Origin: Solirubrobacteraceae bacterium
GTDB lineage: Bacteria; Actinomycetota; Thermoleophilia; Solirubrobacterales; Solirubrobacteraceae
NCBI GenBank assembly: GCA_030681525.1
Contig: JAUXSD010000179.1
Coordinates: 1 to 51,356, forward strand
Length of the DNA stretch: 51,356 nt
Direction of reading: 5' to 3'
The position numbers and the translations under genes were made by a program. The notes under the pieces are model-generated. The model worked only from the letters and a program-made list of their open reading frames with translations, ran no database searches and was not told the origin of the DNA. Below, in pieces: positions 1 to 8,275 of the stretch. Position 1 is the first letter of the stretch. The number at the start of each line of letters is the position of its first letter.

Positions 1-2370
1 GCCGGCACGTCGCCGGGCGGCACGGGTTGTGGCGCCGGCACGGCCGGCGGCGCGGGCAACGCCGTGGCGGGCACCGAGCTCGAGCGCGCGGCCGGCGTGA
101 CGCGGGTCGCCACCGACACGCCGTTCGTGCGCGGCGCGACCGAGCTGGACATCTCCGCGATCCAGAAGGGTGGTGGCAACCTGCGCGTGCTGGTGTGCTG
201 GGAGAAGATCACGCCGGGCACGCCCGCGGACCTCCAGAACGCGGCGCTCGACCCACCGGCGGTCGCCGACACCCGCGATCTGGCCGAGCCCGGGTCGTGT
301 CGCAGCTTCGAGTTCGACGGCCCGACATCGGGCGCCGACGGCTACACCCGCCGCGTGACGATCGACAACCTCGGCAACGGCGCCTACGGCTTCTACGCGT
401 TCGCGGCCAGGCCGCCCGCGACGCAGCCCGGCGCGCCGACCGCCACCTGCCTCACCGAGGTGCCGCTGAACTGCGACTACCAGCCCTCGCCGCCGCGCCG
501 CTCGACGGTGCGCCTGTTCTCCGACGTCTCGGCGCCGCAGATCACGGAGCACTCGGCGGCCGTCGGGCGGGAGGGCTGCCCGAACGGCGCGCTGTGCCTG
601 CCCAACGCCGACGCCTCGGCCGACATCGAGGTCAGCGAGGGCGGCAGCGGGCTGCACGCCGTGCGCTGCTCGCTCGACGGCGGGCCGTTCGACATCGCCT
701 GCGGCCCCGGCCGCGGCGTCCCGATCGACCTCGGCGACGACGAGGGCGCGCACACCGTCCGGGTGCGGGCATACGACCGCGCCGGCAACGAGGCGACCCA
801 GACCGTCGCCACCTGGTTCGTGGACTCCACGCCGCCGCAGAAGCCGACGGTGACGCTGACGAACGTCGGCAGCGGCGTCAACGGCTGGTTCCGCGACAAG
901 CCGCAGGTCAGCGTGTCCGCCGAGGACGAGACGCCCGCCTCGGGCTTCGGCAGCGACCCGATCACGCTGTTCACCGACACGGCCGCCAACGCCTGCGGCA
1001 GCGCGGCGGGCGCGACCGCCTCGTGCAGCGCGGCGCAGACCGAGCCGTTCGTGCCCGCCGACGGCGTACACACGTTCACCGCCGAGGCCAATGACCTCGT
1101 CGGCAACCGCTCCGAGCGCTCCGACGGCGTGCAGATGAAGATCGACACGACGCCGCCGGCGACGCGCATGTTCCTCGGCCCCAAGTCGCCCGACGGCGAC
1201 GGCGGCTGGTACCGCACCCGCCCGTTCTTCGCGTTCGCCGCCAGCGACACGCCGAACGGCTCGGGCGTCGACCTCACCCGCGCGCCCTCGAAGATCCGCT
1301 ACCAGATCGACGGCGGCGCGTTCGTGACGTGGGACCCGGAGGACGACGCCGGCAACCAGATCCCCGAGGGCGTGCACGAGATCTGCTTCTACGCGGTCGA
1401 CCTGGCGGGCAACCAGGAGGCCGGCGGCGACCCGAAGGCCAACGCGCCGCAGACGAACTGCCGCGCGTCGATCAAGGTCGACTCGCAGGCGCCCACCGCG
1501 GTCGCGCCGATCGCGCCCGCCGAGCCGGACGGCGCCAACGGCTTCTACACCGCCGCCCCGGAGGTCGACCCGTCGGCGACGGACGCGGCCGGCGGATCCG
1601 GAGTGGACCGCACGCAGTACCAGCTCGACGGCGGCGCCTGGCTGACGGCGCAGAGCTTCAGCGTGCCCGCGGGCGATCACGAGGTTCGCGTGCGGGCGTT
1701 CGACGTCGCCGGCAACCCGTCGCCGGTCGTCGAGCGCAGCGTGCGCGTAGACACGACGAAGCCGAGCGCGCAGATCGTCGCGGTGGCGCCGCAGGCCAAC
1801 GACCAGGGCTGGCTGCGGCGCCCGCGGATCGACACGATCAGCGCCGCCGACGGCCGCGACGGCTCCGGTCCGGCCGGCGCCTCGCAGGTGATCGACGGCG
1901 GCCCGCCGACCGCATTCACGCAGCCGTTCGAGATCGGCGAGGGGATCCACGACGTCCGCGCGCGGGTGACCGACCGCGCCGGCCTCCTGAGCGATGCCGC
2001 CGAGCAGTCGTCGAAGATCGACCTCACCGACCCGGTCGCGACGCCGACGAACTCGATCAACCTCATCTCGATCCTCGGCGGCAACGTCACGCTGCGCTTC
2101 CGCGTGACCGACCTGCTGGCCCCGCGCGTGAAGGTGCGCGTGCAGGTCTACGACACGCTCGGCAAGATCGTGCGCCGAATCGACGCGGGCGGGCCGTATC
2201 CCGGCGGATTCCGGGCCACGGGCGACGGCTCGGTCGTCTGGAACGGCCGCGACGACCGCGGCAACCGCGTCCTGCTGGGCAGCTACGTCTACCGCGTGCA
2301 GGCGATCGACCAGGCGGGCAACTCGGTCCTGTCGACGGAGTCGCACCCGCTGCTGCTGCGGCTGCTCTGA
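1..2370 (+). CDS. Ig-like repeat cell-surface protein, 5' end outside window
   Basis: The frame is open from the first base, so the true start lies upstream; an in-frame GTG at 64 is probably internal. The protein is a chain of bacterial Ig-like modules of about 90-100 residues. Each ends in a linker such as VDSTPPQKP, IDTTPPATR, VDSQAPTA, VDTTKPSAQ or IDLTDPVA, and each carries a strand such as VRAYDRAGNEA, FYAVDLAGNQ or VRAFDVAGNP. The last ~90 residues (WNGRDDRGNRVLLGSY, VQAIDQAGN) look like a FlgD-type Ig domain, common at the C-terminus of exported proteins. No LPXTG or transmembrane anchor is visible, and a signal peptide would be in the missing part. Family knowledge suggests an exported adhesive or structural protein; the ligand cannot be told. 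It converges on the phosphatase gene 33 bases away. Confidence 0.8.
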   Translation, partial: AGTSPGGTGCGAGTAGGAGNAVAGTELERAAGVTRVATDTPFVRGATELDISAIQKGGGNLRVLVCWEKITPGTPADLQNAALDPPAVADTRDLAEPGSCRSFEFDGPTSGADGYTRRVTIDNLGNGAYGFYAFAARPPATQPGAPTATCLTEVPLNCDYQPSPPRRSTVRLFSDVSAPQITEHSAAVGREGCPNGALCLPNADASADIEVSEGGSGLHAVRCSLDGGPFDIACGPGRGVPIDLGDDEGAHTVRVRAYDRAGNEATQTVATWFVDSTPPQKPTVTLTNVGSGVNGWFRDKPQVSVSAEDETPASGFGSDPITLFTDTAANACGSAAGATASCSAAQTEPFVPADGVHTFTAEANDLVGNRSERSDGVQMKIDTTPPATRMFLGPKSPDGDGGWYRTRPFFAFAASDTPNGSGVDLTRAPSKIRYQIDGGAFVTWDPEDDAGNQIPEGVHEICFYAVDLAGNQEAGGDPKANAPQTNCRASIKVDSQAPTAVAPIAPAEPDGANGFYTAAPEVDPSATDAAGGSGVDRTQYQLDGGAWLTAQSFSVPAGDHEVRVRAFDVAGNPSPVVERSVRVDTTKPSAQIVAVAPQANDQGWLRRPRIDTISAADGRDGSGPAGASQVIDGGPPTAFTQPFEIGEGIHDVRARVTDRAGLLSDAAEQSSKIDLTDPVATPTNSINLISILGGNVTLRFRVTDLLAPRVKVRVQVYDTLGKIVRRIDAGGPYPGGFRATGDGSVVWNGRDDRGNRVLLGSYVYRVQAIDQAGNSVLSTESHPLLLRLL

Positions 2371-2403
2371 CCGCGCCGCGCGGCGACCGCCGAACGCCGG
2401 GTG

Positions 2404-3249
2404 CTACCCGAGCGCGGCGATGAGCTGCGCGAGCGCCTCCGGCGTGCGCGCGGCGACGACGCGCGAGTGCGGCTCGATGTCCAGCGGCGCGCCGAGCGGG
2501 TCGTCGAAGCCGGGGAAGGCGACGACGGCGCCGGTCTCGCGCACGATGAGCTGGGCGGCCGCGACGTCGACCGAGCGGGTCGGCCGCAGCGTGAACATCC
2601 CGTCCACGCGGGTCGGCGCGAGCTGGCACAGCGAGATCGCGATCGACCCCAGCGCGCGCAGCCGGTTGACGAGCTCGCTGAGCGCCTCGATCTTCGGCGC
2701 CAGCAGACGCGGGTCGGCGGACTCGAAGGTGACGATCTCCAGGCGGCCGTCGCAGTCGCGGCGCTCGTCGGGCGCCGACCCGAGGCGCCGGCCGTTGAGC
2801 CAGGCGCCCTCGCCGCGACGGGCGTACCACTCCTCGCGCGGGCCGAAGTCGTAGACGAAGCCGAAGTGCACGTCGGCCATCGTCGGCCCGTCGGCGACCG
2901 CGATCGACAGCGCGAAGTGCGTCATGCCGCGCTTGGCGTTCAGCGAGCCGTCGAGCGGGTCGATGACGACGCGCACGTCGCCGCCGCCGTACTCGATCAC
3001 CCCGCGCTCCTCGCTGATCGCCGTGAAGCGCGCGCCGGCCGCGTGCAGCGCGTCGAGCTCGGCGAAGACGGCGTCCTCGGCCTCGCTGTCGATGACCAGC
3101 GTCTGGTCGCCGCCCTCGCCGGTGTCGCCGGTCTCGACGATCCGCTCGGCGCTCGTCGGATGCTCGGTGAACACCTCGCGCAGGCCCTCGACGGCGCGCC
3201 GGCAGGCCGCGAGCCAGTCGGGACCGGCGGCGGCGGAGGGCGATGACAT
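2404..3249 (-). CDS. Inositol monophosphatase family protein
   Basis: 281 residues. The metal-binding motifs of the Li+-sensitive phosphatase superfamily are present: an SEERG motif supplying the acidic ligand, then DPLDGSLNAKRG, and SVDVAAAQLIVRETG near the C-terminus, matching the family's third motif. Members dephosphorylate inositol phosphate, fructose-1,6-bisphosphate, histidinol phosphate or related sugar phosphates using Mg2+. The substrate here is not resolved; the N-terminal half is closer to archaeal IMPase/FBPase-like proteins than to HisN. ATG at 3249 is chosen over ATG at 3258 because a TAGTAT -10 element (3262-3257) would place transcription initiation at or one base before 3249, giving a leaderless mRNA. 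The gene is divergent from the helicase and shares its promoter bases. Confidence 0.82.
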   Translation of the reverse strand: MSSPSAAAGPDWLAACRRAVEGLREVFTEHPTSAERIVETGDTGEGGDQTLVIDSEAEDAVFAELDALHAAGARFTAISEERGVIEYGGGDVRVVIDPLDGSLNAKRGMTHFALSIAVADGPTMADVHFGFVYDFGPREEWYARRGEGAWLNGRRLGSAPDERRDCDGRLEIVTFESADPRLLAPKIEALSELVNRLRALGSIAISLCQLAPTRVDGMFTLRPTRSVDVAAAQLIVRETGAVVAFPGFDDPLGAPLDIEPHSRVVAARTPEALAQLIAALG

Positions 3250-3255
3250 CGACGG

Positions 3256-3262
3256 CATACTA
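3256..3262. promoter_or_regulatory. Bidirectional overlapping -10 element (impase / helicase)
   Basis: On the plus strand CATACT (3256-3261) lies 6 bases before the helicase GTG (3268). On the minus strand the same bases read TAGTAT (3262-3257), 7 bases before the phosphatase ATG (3249). Both transcripts would begin at or next to the start codon. There is no room for a Shine-Dalgarno site on either side. Nearly the same string recurs at 10047-10053. Confidence 0.6.
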
Positions 3263-3267
3263 GGCAG

Positions 3268-6200
3268 GTGCCGGACCTGCCCGACCTGACCCCCGACCAG
3301 AGGCGCGCCGTCACCCACGACGGCGGCCCGCTGCTCGTGCTGGGCGGCGCCGGCAGCGGCAAGACGACGATCCTCGCGCGGCGCTTCGCCTGGCTCGTCG
3401 CACACGAGCGCGCGGCGCCCGAGTCGATCCTCGTGCTGACCCCGTCGGCGGCGGGCGCCTCGGCGCTGCGGCGCGCCGTCGAGGACACGCTGGACCGACC
3501 CTACGAGGAGCTCGCCATCCACACCGTGCGCGAGCTGTGCGCCCGCCTGCTGCGCGAGGAGACCGCCGAGGCGGGGGTTGATCCGTTCTTCGCGCCGGTG
3601 ACGCGCGCCGACCGGCTCGCGCTGCTGCTGGACCGGATGGACGACCTGCACCTGCGCCGCCACGACATCGGCGGCCGCCCCGCGGTGCTGCTGGCCGACG
3701 TCATCGACCGCATCGACCGCCTCAAGGACGGGCTCGTGACGGCGGCGGACTACGCCGCCTGGGCCGACGCGCTGCCGGAGGGCGACGACGCCGAGCGCGC
3801 CCGGGCGGCGCGCGAGGTCGAGTTCGCCCGGCTGTACCTCGACCACGACCGCCTGCTCGACGAGGTCGGCGCGCTCGACGCCGGCGAGCTCGTGCTGCGC
3901 GCCGTCGCGCTGCTGCGCGAGCGCCCCCACGTGCGCACGCGGGTCGCCGAGCGCTACCGCCACGTGCTCGTCGACGAGTACGCCGACCTCGGCTTCGCGG
4001 CGGCGCTGCTCGTCGAGCTGCTCGGCGCCGAGCACGAGCGGCTCACCGTCTGCGCCGACGACGACAGCGCCGCACATCGCATGCGGGCGGCCGCCACGAA
4101 GAACGTGCGCGACTTCCAGCAGGCCCATCCCGGCGCGGAGGTCGTGCGGCTCGAGCGATCCGTGCGTTGCCCGGCGGAGGTGCTCGAGGCGGCGGGCGCC
4201 GTCGTCGCGCCGATCGCCGACCGGCTCGGCACGACGCTGGCCGGCGCGCCCGGCGGGAGCGTCCGCTTCTGGCGCGCCGAGGACGAGCGCGCCCAGGCGC
4301 AGGCGGTCGCGGCCGAGGTGCAGCGGCTCGTCCGCGGCGGCGTCGCGCCCGAGCGGATCGGCGTCATCGTGCGCTCACTGCGCGACGAGGGGCGCCAGGT
4401 GACGCTGGCCTTCGAGGAGCGCGCGCTCGCGCTGCGGGCCGTCGGCGAGGGCGACTTCTTCGCCCAGGCGGAGGTGCGCGACGTGCTCGCGTGGCTGCGG
4501 CTGCTGGCCGACCCGTCCGACGCCGGCGCGGTGGTGCGCGCGCTGGCGCGGCCCCCGGTCGCGCTGCGCTCGGTCGACATCGCCCGCTGCGTGCAGATCG
4601 CCCGCCGGCGCAAGCTCGACATGGTGTCGGCGCTGCGCGCGGCGACCGAGTCGCCGCAGCTTCCGCCCGAGGCGCGCGAGCACATCCACGCGTTCCTGCG
4701 CCTGTACCGCGAGGCGGCCGGATCGCTCGACAGCGCGCGGCCGGACCTGTTCGTGCATCGCCTCGTCGACCGGCTCGGACTGCGCCGCCAGCAGGTCTTC
4801 TCGGCCCAGGCCGACGTCGTCGAGCGGCTCGTCAACCTCGCCCGGCTCGGCGAGCTGGCCAGCTCCTACGCGCAGCGCGCGCCGCACGCCACGCCGCGTG
4901 ACTTCGCCCGCTACGCCGCCGCCGTCGCCGACGCGGGCCTGCGCGAGGAGGACGGCGCGGGGCCTCCGCCGCCCACCGGCGCGGTGCAGCTCATGGCACT
5001 CGACGCCACCGCCGGGCGCGAGCTGGACTGGGTCTTCGTGCTCGGGCTGACCGCCGCGCGGATGCCCGGCCCGCGCCTGCGCGCCGGCGAGAGCGTGCCC
5101 GACGCGCTGCTGAAGGAGACGCTGGGCCCCGACGACCGCGGCGCCCACGTCGCGGCGATGCGGCGGCTGCTGCATCTGGCGATGACGCGCGCCGCGCGCG
5201 GCCTCGTCCTGGCCTACCCGGCGCTGTCGTCGGCCGGCGTCGTCCAGCCGCCCTCGCCGTTCGCCGAGGAGGCGCGGGCCACGCTCGGCGCCGAGTGGGA
5301 GGTGCTCGAGGAGGAGCTGTTCGGTCCCGAGGAGGCCCTGCACGCCACGTTTCAGGCGCTGCGCGACGAGCTGCTCAGCGACGTCGCACGGGTCGGCAAG
5401 GGGCTTGGCGAGCTGCGCTTCGACACCGACCTGGACGTCACGCACGCCGTCGCGCGCTACCTCGAGCTCGTCAAGCTCGCGGCGCTCATCGAGCGCCCGG
5501 AGGGGCAGTCGGTGGCCGATGCGCTGGGACCGGTCAACCAGCGCCTGGCCACCGAGCTCTCTCCGCTGCAGCGCGAGGTCCTCGCGACGTCGCCGCTGGA
5601 CGAGCTGCTGCTCGACGCCGAGCGCGACGACCGCGCCCGTGCCGCGGCGCGGGCCGCGCGCACCGAGCCGTCGCTGGAGTCGTTCCTGCCGCGCCGGGGA
5701 GATGGACTGGCCCTGTCGGCCTCGGACATCGAGACCTACCGCTCGTGCCCGCTGCGCTACAAGTTCGCCCGCGTGCTGCGGGTGCCGCAGGAGCCGACGC
5801 TCAACCAGCGCTTCGGGATCCTCGTCCACCAGGTCCTCGAGCGCTACCACCAGTCGGCGGTCGACTCGCTCGACGAGCTGCTGGGCCTGCTCGACTGGGG
5901 CTGGCGGCGCGGCGGCTTCGGCGACTCCGACGAGGAGCGCCAGCTGCGGGGCAAGGCCGCCGCCGCCCTGCGCCGCTACTTCCAGCGCGTGGTCGAGGAG
6001 CCGGTGGAGCCGGTGTGGTTCGAGCGGGCATTCTCCTTCCGGATGGGCGCCCACACGCTGCGCGGCCGCGTCGACCGCGTCGACCGGCTGGCCGACGGCG
6101 GCTACGAGCTCATCGACTACAAGACCGGCCGGCCGCGCTCGGCGGCGGCGCTGCGCGAGGACGTGCAGCTGTCGCTGTACGCCGTCGGCGCGCGCGAGGC

Positions 6201-6414
6201 CTGGCAGCTCGATGCGACGCAGCAGGCCTATCTCTACGTGCTCGACGACGAGAAGGTGCGCGTGCCCAGCTCGGAGATCGACGCGGGCTGGATCGCCGAC
6301 ACCGTCGACGAGGTGGCGGGCGGCATCCTCGCGCAGGACTTCGAGCCGACCCCCGCGTATACGGTCTGCTCGATGTGCGACTACCGGATCGCCTGCCCGG
6401 CGGCGGAGCGATGA
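3268..6414 (+). CDS. UvrD-family helicase fused to a PD-(D/E)XK iron-sulfur nuclease
   Basis: 1048 residues starting at GTG. The N-terminal UvrD-like motor has Walker A GGAGSGKTT (residues 26-34), a Walker B box VDEYAD (235-240) and later motifs ending in LLHLAMTRAARGL. The C-terminal part is a RecB/AddB-type nuclease: cysteine C827 in YRSCPLRYKF, the catalytic ELIDYKTG (D950, K952), then C1034, C1037 and C1043. That C-(x206)-C-x2-C-x5-C spacing is the iron-staple pattern of AddB/AdnA-B nucleases. The expected role is end resection or break repair. Motif III reads ADDDSAAHRMRAA where active UvrD helicases have GDxxQSIYxFRGA, so the motor may be weakened, as in one subunit of AdnAB. No second AdnAB-like gene is adjacent. 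It overlaps the next gene by ATGA. Confidence 0.85.
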   Translation: MPDLPDLTPDQRRAVTHDGGPLLVLGGAGSGKTTILARRFAWLVAHERAAPESILVLTPSAAGASALRRAVEDTLDRPYEELAIHTVRELCARLLREETAEAGVDPFFAPVTRADRLALLLDRMDDLHLRRHDIGGRPAVLLADVIDRIDRLKDGLVTAADYAAWADALPEGDDAERARAAREVEFARLYLDHDRLLDEVGALDAGELVLRAVALLRERPHVRTRVAERYRHVLVDEYADLGFAAALLVELLGAEHERLTVCADDDSAAHRMRAAATKNVRDFQQAHPGAEVVRLERSVRCPAEVLEAAGAVVAPIADRLGTTLAGAPGGSVRFWRAEDERAQAQAVAAEVQRLVRGGVAPERIGVIVRSLRDEGRQVTLAFEERALALRAVGEGDFFAQAEVRDVLAWLRLLADPSDAGAVVRALARPPVALRSVDIARCVQIARRRKLDMVSALRAATESPQLPPEAREHIHAFLRLYREAAGSLDSARPDLFVHRLVDRLGLRRQQVFSAQADVVERLVNLARLGELASSYAQRAPHATPRDFARYAAAVADAGLREEDGAGPPPPTGAVQLMALDATAGRELDWVFVLGLTAARMPGPRLRAGESVPDALLKETLGPDDRGAHVAAMRRLLHLAMTRAARGLVLAYPALSSAGVVQPPSPFAEEARATLGAEWEVLEEELFGPEEALHATFQALRDELLSDVARVGKGLGELRFDTDLDVTHAVARYLELVKLAALIERPEGQSVADALGPVNQRLATELSPLQREVLATSPLDELLLDAERDDRARAAARAARTEPSLESFLPRRGDGLALSASDIETYRSCPLRYKFARVLRVPQEPTLNQRFGILVHQVLERYHQSAVDSLDELLGLLDWGWRRGGFGDSDEERQLRGKAAAALRRYFQRVVEEPVEPVWFERAFSFRMGAHTLRGRVDRVDRLADGGYELIDYKTGRPRSAAALREDVQLSLYAVGAREAWQLDATQQAYLYVLDDEKVRVPSSEIDAGWIADTVDEVAGGILAQDFEPTPAYTVCSMCDYRIACPAAER

Positions 6415-6794
6415 CCGGCATCCGCCGCGCGATGCCGGTCGTCTTCACCGACGATCCGCAGGGCAGCCGCGCCTTCTACGTGGACTTCCTCGGCTTGCGC
6501 GTCGCGATGGAGCAGGACGGCTTTCTCATGCTGCAGTCGCCGACCGTGCCGACGACGCAGGTCATCCTCGCGTGGGCGCACCCGACCGTCATGGACCCGC
6601 AGGTGCACCGCCTCGACATCTCCACCGAGGTCGCCGACGTCGACGCCGCCCACGCCGATGCGCTCGCCCGCGGGCTGGAGATCGTCTATCCGCTGACCGA
6701 CGAGCCGTGGGGCATCCGGCGCTTCTTCGTGCGCGAACCGAGCGGGACGGTCGTCAACGTCACGACCCACATCGCCGATCTCGACGGCGCCTAG
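6411..6794 (+). CDS. VOC (glyoxalase/bleomycin-resistance) family protein
   Basis: 127 residues. It has the paired beta-alpha-beta-beta-beta pattern of the vicinal oxygen chelate fold: FTDDPQGSRAFYVDFLGLRV at the start of module one, and a C-terminal PWGIRRFFVREPSGTVVNV strand that ends most VOC proteins. The family covers dioxygenases, isomerases, glyoxalases and drug-binding proteins, and the substrate cannot be read from sequence. Its ATG overlaps the helicase stop (ATGA at 6411-6414), so it is probably translationally coupled to it. It ends tail-to-tail with the MOSC gene, the two stops sharing CTAG at 6791-6794. Confidence 0.75.
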   Translation: MTGIRRAMPVVFTDDPQGSRAFYVDFLGLRVAMEQDGFLMLQSPTVPTTQVILAWAHPTVMDPQVHRLDISTEVADVDAAHADALARGLEIVYPLTDEPWGIRRFFVREPSGTVVNVTTHIADLDGA

Positions 6795-7360
6795 ACCTTC
6801 TGCATCGCGACGTGCGGCGCGGGCGGAAGCTCGACGCCGATCGGGTCGCCGGGGCGAACCTCGCCGCCGGCCAGCACGACGCCCATGATCCCGGACTTCA
6901 TGATCACGTTGCCGTCGTCGTCGCGGTCGAGCGTCGCCTTCATGAGGCCGGGCCGGATGCCGTCGAGCTGCGCGCACGGGTTGCGCAGGCCGGTGACCTG
7001 GACGACCGCCTCGTCGCCGAGACGCAGCTTCGTCCCGACCGGCAGCCCGAGCAGGTCGACGCCGGACGTCGTGACGTTCTCGCCCATCTGACCGGGCCGC
7101 AGGCCGGGGAAGCCCCGGCCGGCGAGCTCGTCGTGCAGCTCGGCATGGATGAGGTGCACCTGGCGCAGGTTGGGCTTCGTCGGGTCGCGGCGCACGTGCG
7201 AGCGGTGCTTGACGGTCCTGCCGTTGTGCGCGTCGCCCTCCACGCCGAGACCCTCGAGCAGGCGGATCGCGCCGGCGTTGGGCTTGGTCATCGTGTGCCC
7301 CGGGCTGACGCTGACCGCCCTGACGACGCCGCCGGCGCCGGCGGCGGGCTGCTCGGTCAT
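6791..7360 (-). CDS. MOSC domain protein
   Basis: 189 residues. It has MOSC-type features: an early GHTMTKPN segment, VEGDAHNGRTVKHRS, RQVHLIHAELHDEL, and GENVTTSGVDLLGLPVGT, followed by TGLRNPCAQLD carrying the conserved cysteine that in molybdenum-cofactor sulfurases handles persulfide sulfur. Stand-alone MOSC proteins such as YiiM deliver sulfur or reduce N-hydroxylated bases with molybdenum cofactor. The physiological substrate here is unknown. It lies 14 bases after the PAC2 stop on the same strand and probably forms an operon with it. Its stop overlaps the convergent VOC stop. Confidence 0.82.
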   Translation of the reverse strand: MTEQPAAGAGGVVRAVSVSPGHTMTKPNAGAIRLLEGLGVEGDAHNGRTVKHRSHVRRDPTKPNLRQVHLIHAELHDELAGRGFPGLRPGQMGENVTTSGVDLLGLPVGTKLRLGDEAVVQVTGLRNPCAQLDGIRPGLMKATLDRDDDGNVIMKSGIMGVVLAGGEVRPGDPIGVELPPAPHVAMQKV

Positions 7361-7374
7361 CGCCGCGACAGCCC

Positions 7375-8250
7375 TCAGCGGTCGGGCGGGCCCTGCTGGC
7401 GCAGGAAGCGCTGAAACTCGCTGGCGATCGTGTCGCCGGAGGGCAGGTCGCCCGGCCCGAGCGGCGTCGTGTCGCGCTCGGCGGCCTGCTCGAGGCGCTC
7501 GACGAACGCCTGCACGTCGGGGTCGGACTGGACCGCCAGGCCGACCTGGCGCTCGTACTCCTCGGTCGCGTTCTCGAGGTCGGTGGCATCGACGGCGATC
7601 GCGACGAGGCCCTCGATCTTGCGCACGAGCGCGAGCGCGGCCTTCGGGTTGGGCGCCGCCGCGACGTAGTGCGGCACGGCGGCCCACAGGCTGGCGGCGG
7701 GCAGCTCGGCCTCCATGCACGCCGTGTGCAGGACGCCGACGATGCCGGTCGGGCCCTCGTACGTCGTCTCCTTGAGGGCGAGCTTGTCGACGAGCGCCGC
7801 GTCGGAGGCCAGGCCCGTGATCGAGACCGCGTGGGTGTGCGGGACGTCGGCGAGCAGCGCGCCCATCGTCACGACGAGCTGCGTGCCGAGCGCCTCGGCG
7901 AGGTCGATGACGTTGCGGCAGAAGGTCTTCCAGCGCATCGAGGGCTCGGGGCCCTGGACGAGGATGAGGTCGCGCTGGGCGCGCGGCACGCGCGCGGCGA
8001 AGATCTCGACGCCCGGCCAGGTGATCTCGCGCTTGCGCTCGTCGGTGAAGCCGATCTGCGGCCGGGTGGACTGAAAGTCGTAGAACTCCTCGGGATCCAG
8101 CCGCGCGAAGCGCTCGGCGCCGAGCGACTCGCCGATGAACGTCAGGGCCGCTGACGCGGCATCGCCGGCGTCGTTCCAACCGCTGAACGCGACAAGCATC
8201 GCGGGCGCTCGCAGACCGTCGGGACGGCTCTCCCAGATCAGGGGCTGCAT
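7375..8250 (-). CDS. PAC2 family protein
   Basis: 291 residues. The start resembles actinobacterial PAC2 proteins (LIWESRPDGLRAPAMLVAFS, then GWNDAGDAASAAL), with YDFQSTRPQI and an LVQGPEPSMRWKTF segment. The family is related to proteasome-assembly chaperone 2; in actinobacteria its role is unproven, though a proteasome or protein-quality link is often proposed. ATG at 8250 follows a TACCTT -10 element (8263-8258) by 7 bases, so the mRNA would be leaderless. It is divergent from the exoribonuclease gene and upstream of the MOSC gene. Confidence 0.85.
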   Translation of the reverse strand: MQPLIWESRPDGLRAPAMLVAFSGWNDAGDAASAALTFIGESLGAERFARLDPEEFYDFQSTRPQIGFTDERKREITWPGVEIFAARVPRAQRDLILVQGPEPSMRWKTFCRNVIDLAEALGTQLVVTMGALLADVPHTHAVSITGLASDAALVDKLALKETTYEGPTGIVGVLHTACMEAELPAASLWAAVPHYVAAAPNPKAALALVRKIEGLVAIAVDATDLENATEEYERQVGLAVQSDPDVQAFVERLEQAAERDTTPLGPGDLPSGDTIASEFQRFLRQQGPPDR

Positions 8251-8257
8251 CCGATTG

Positions 8258-8267
8258 AAGGTACATC
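8258..8267. promoter_or_regulatory. Bidirectional -10 elements (PAC2 / exoribonuclease)
   Basis: Minus-strand TACCTT (8263-8258) is 7 bases from the PAC2 ATG. Plus-strand TACATC (8262-8267) is 8 bases from the ATG at 8276. The two elements share the central TA. The plus-strand element lacks the usual final T and is the weaker of the two. Confidence 0.5.
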
Positions 8268-8275
8268 ATGGCCCG

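Noticed and set aside
4375..6054. Long minus-strand open frame (559 codons) opposite the helicase gene
   Set aside because: It is an antisense shadow produced by strong GC bias at third codon positions: low-complexity Arg/Ala/Gly composition, no motifs, no ribosome site. Many similar frames across the window were dropped for the same reason.
3268..6414. Naming the helicase-nuclease adnA, adnB or addB
   Set aside because: Architecture is similar, but motif III is divergent and no partner gene is adjacent, so orthology cannot be asserted.
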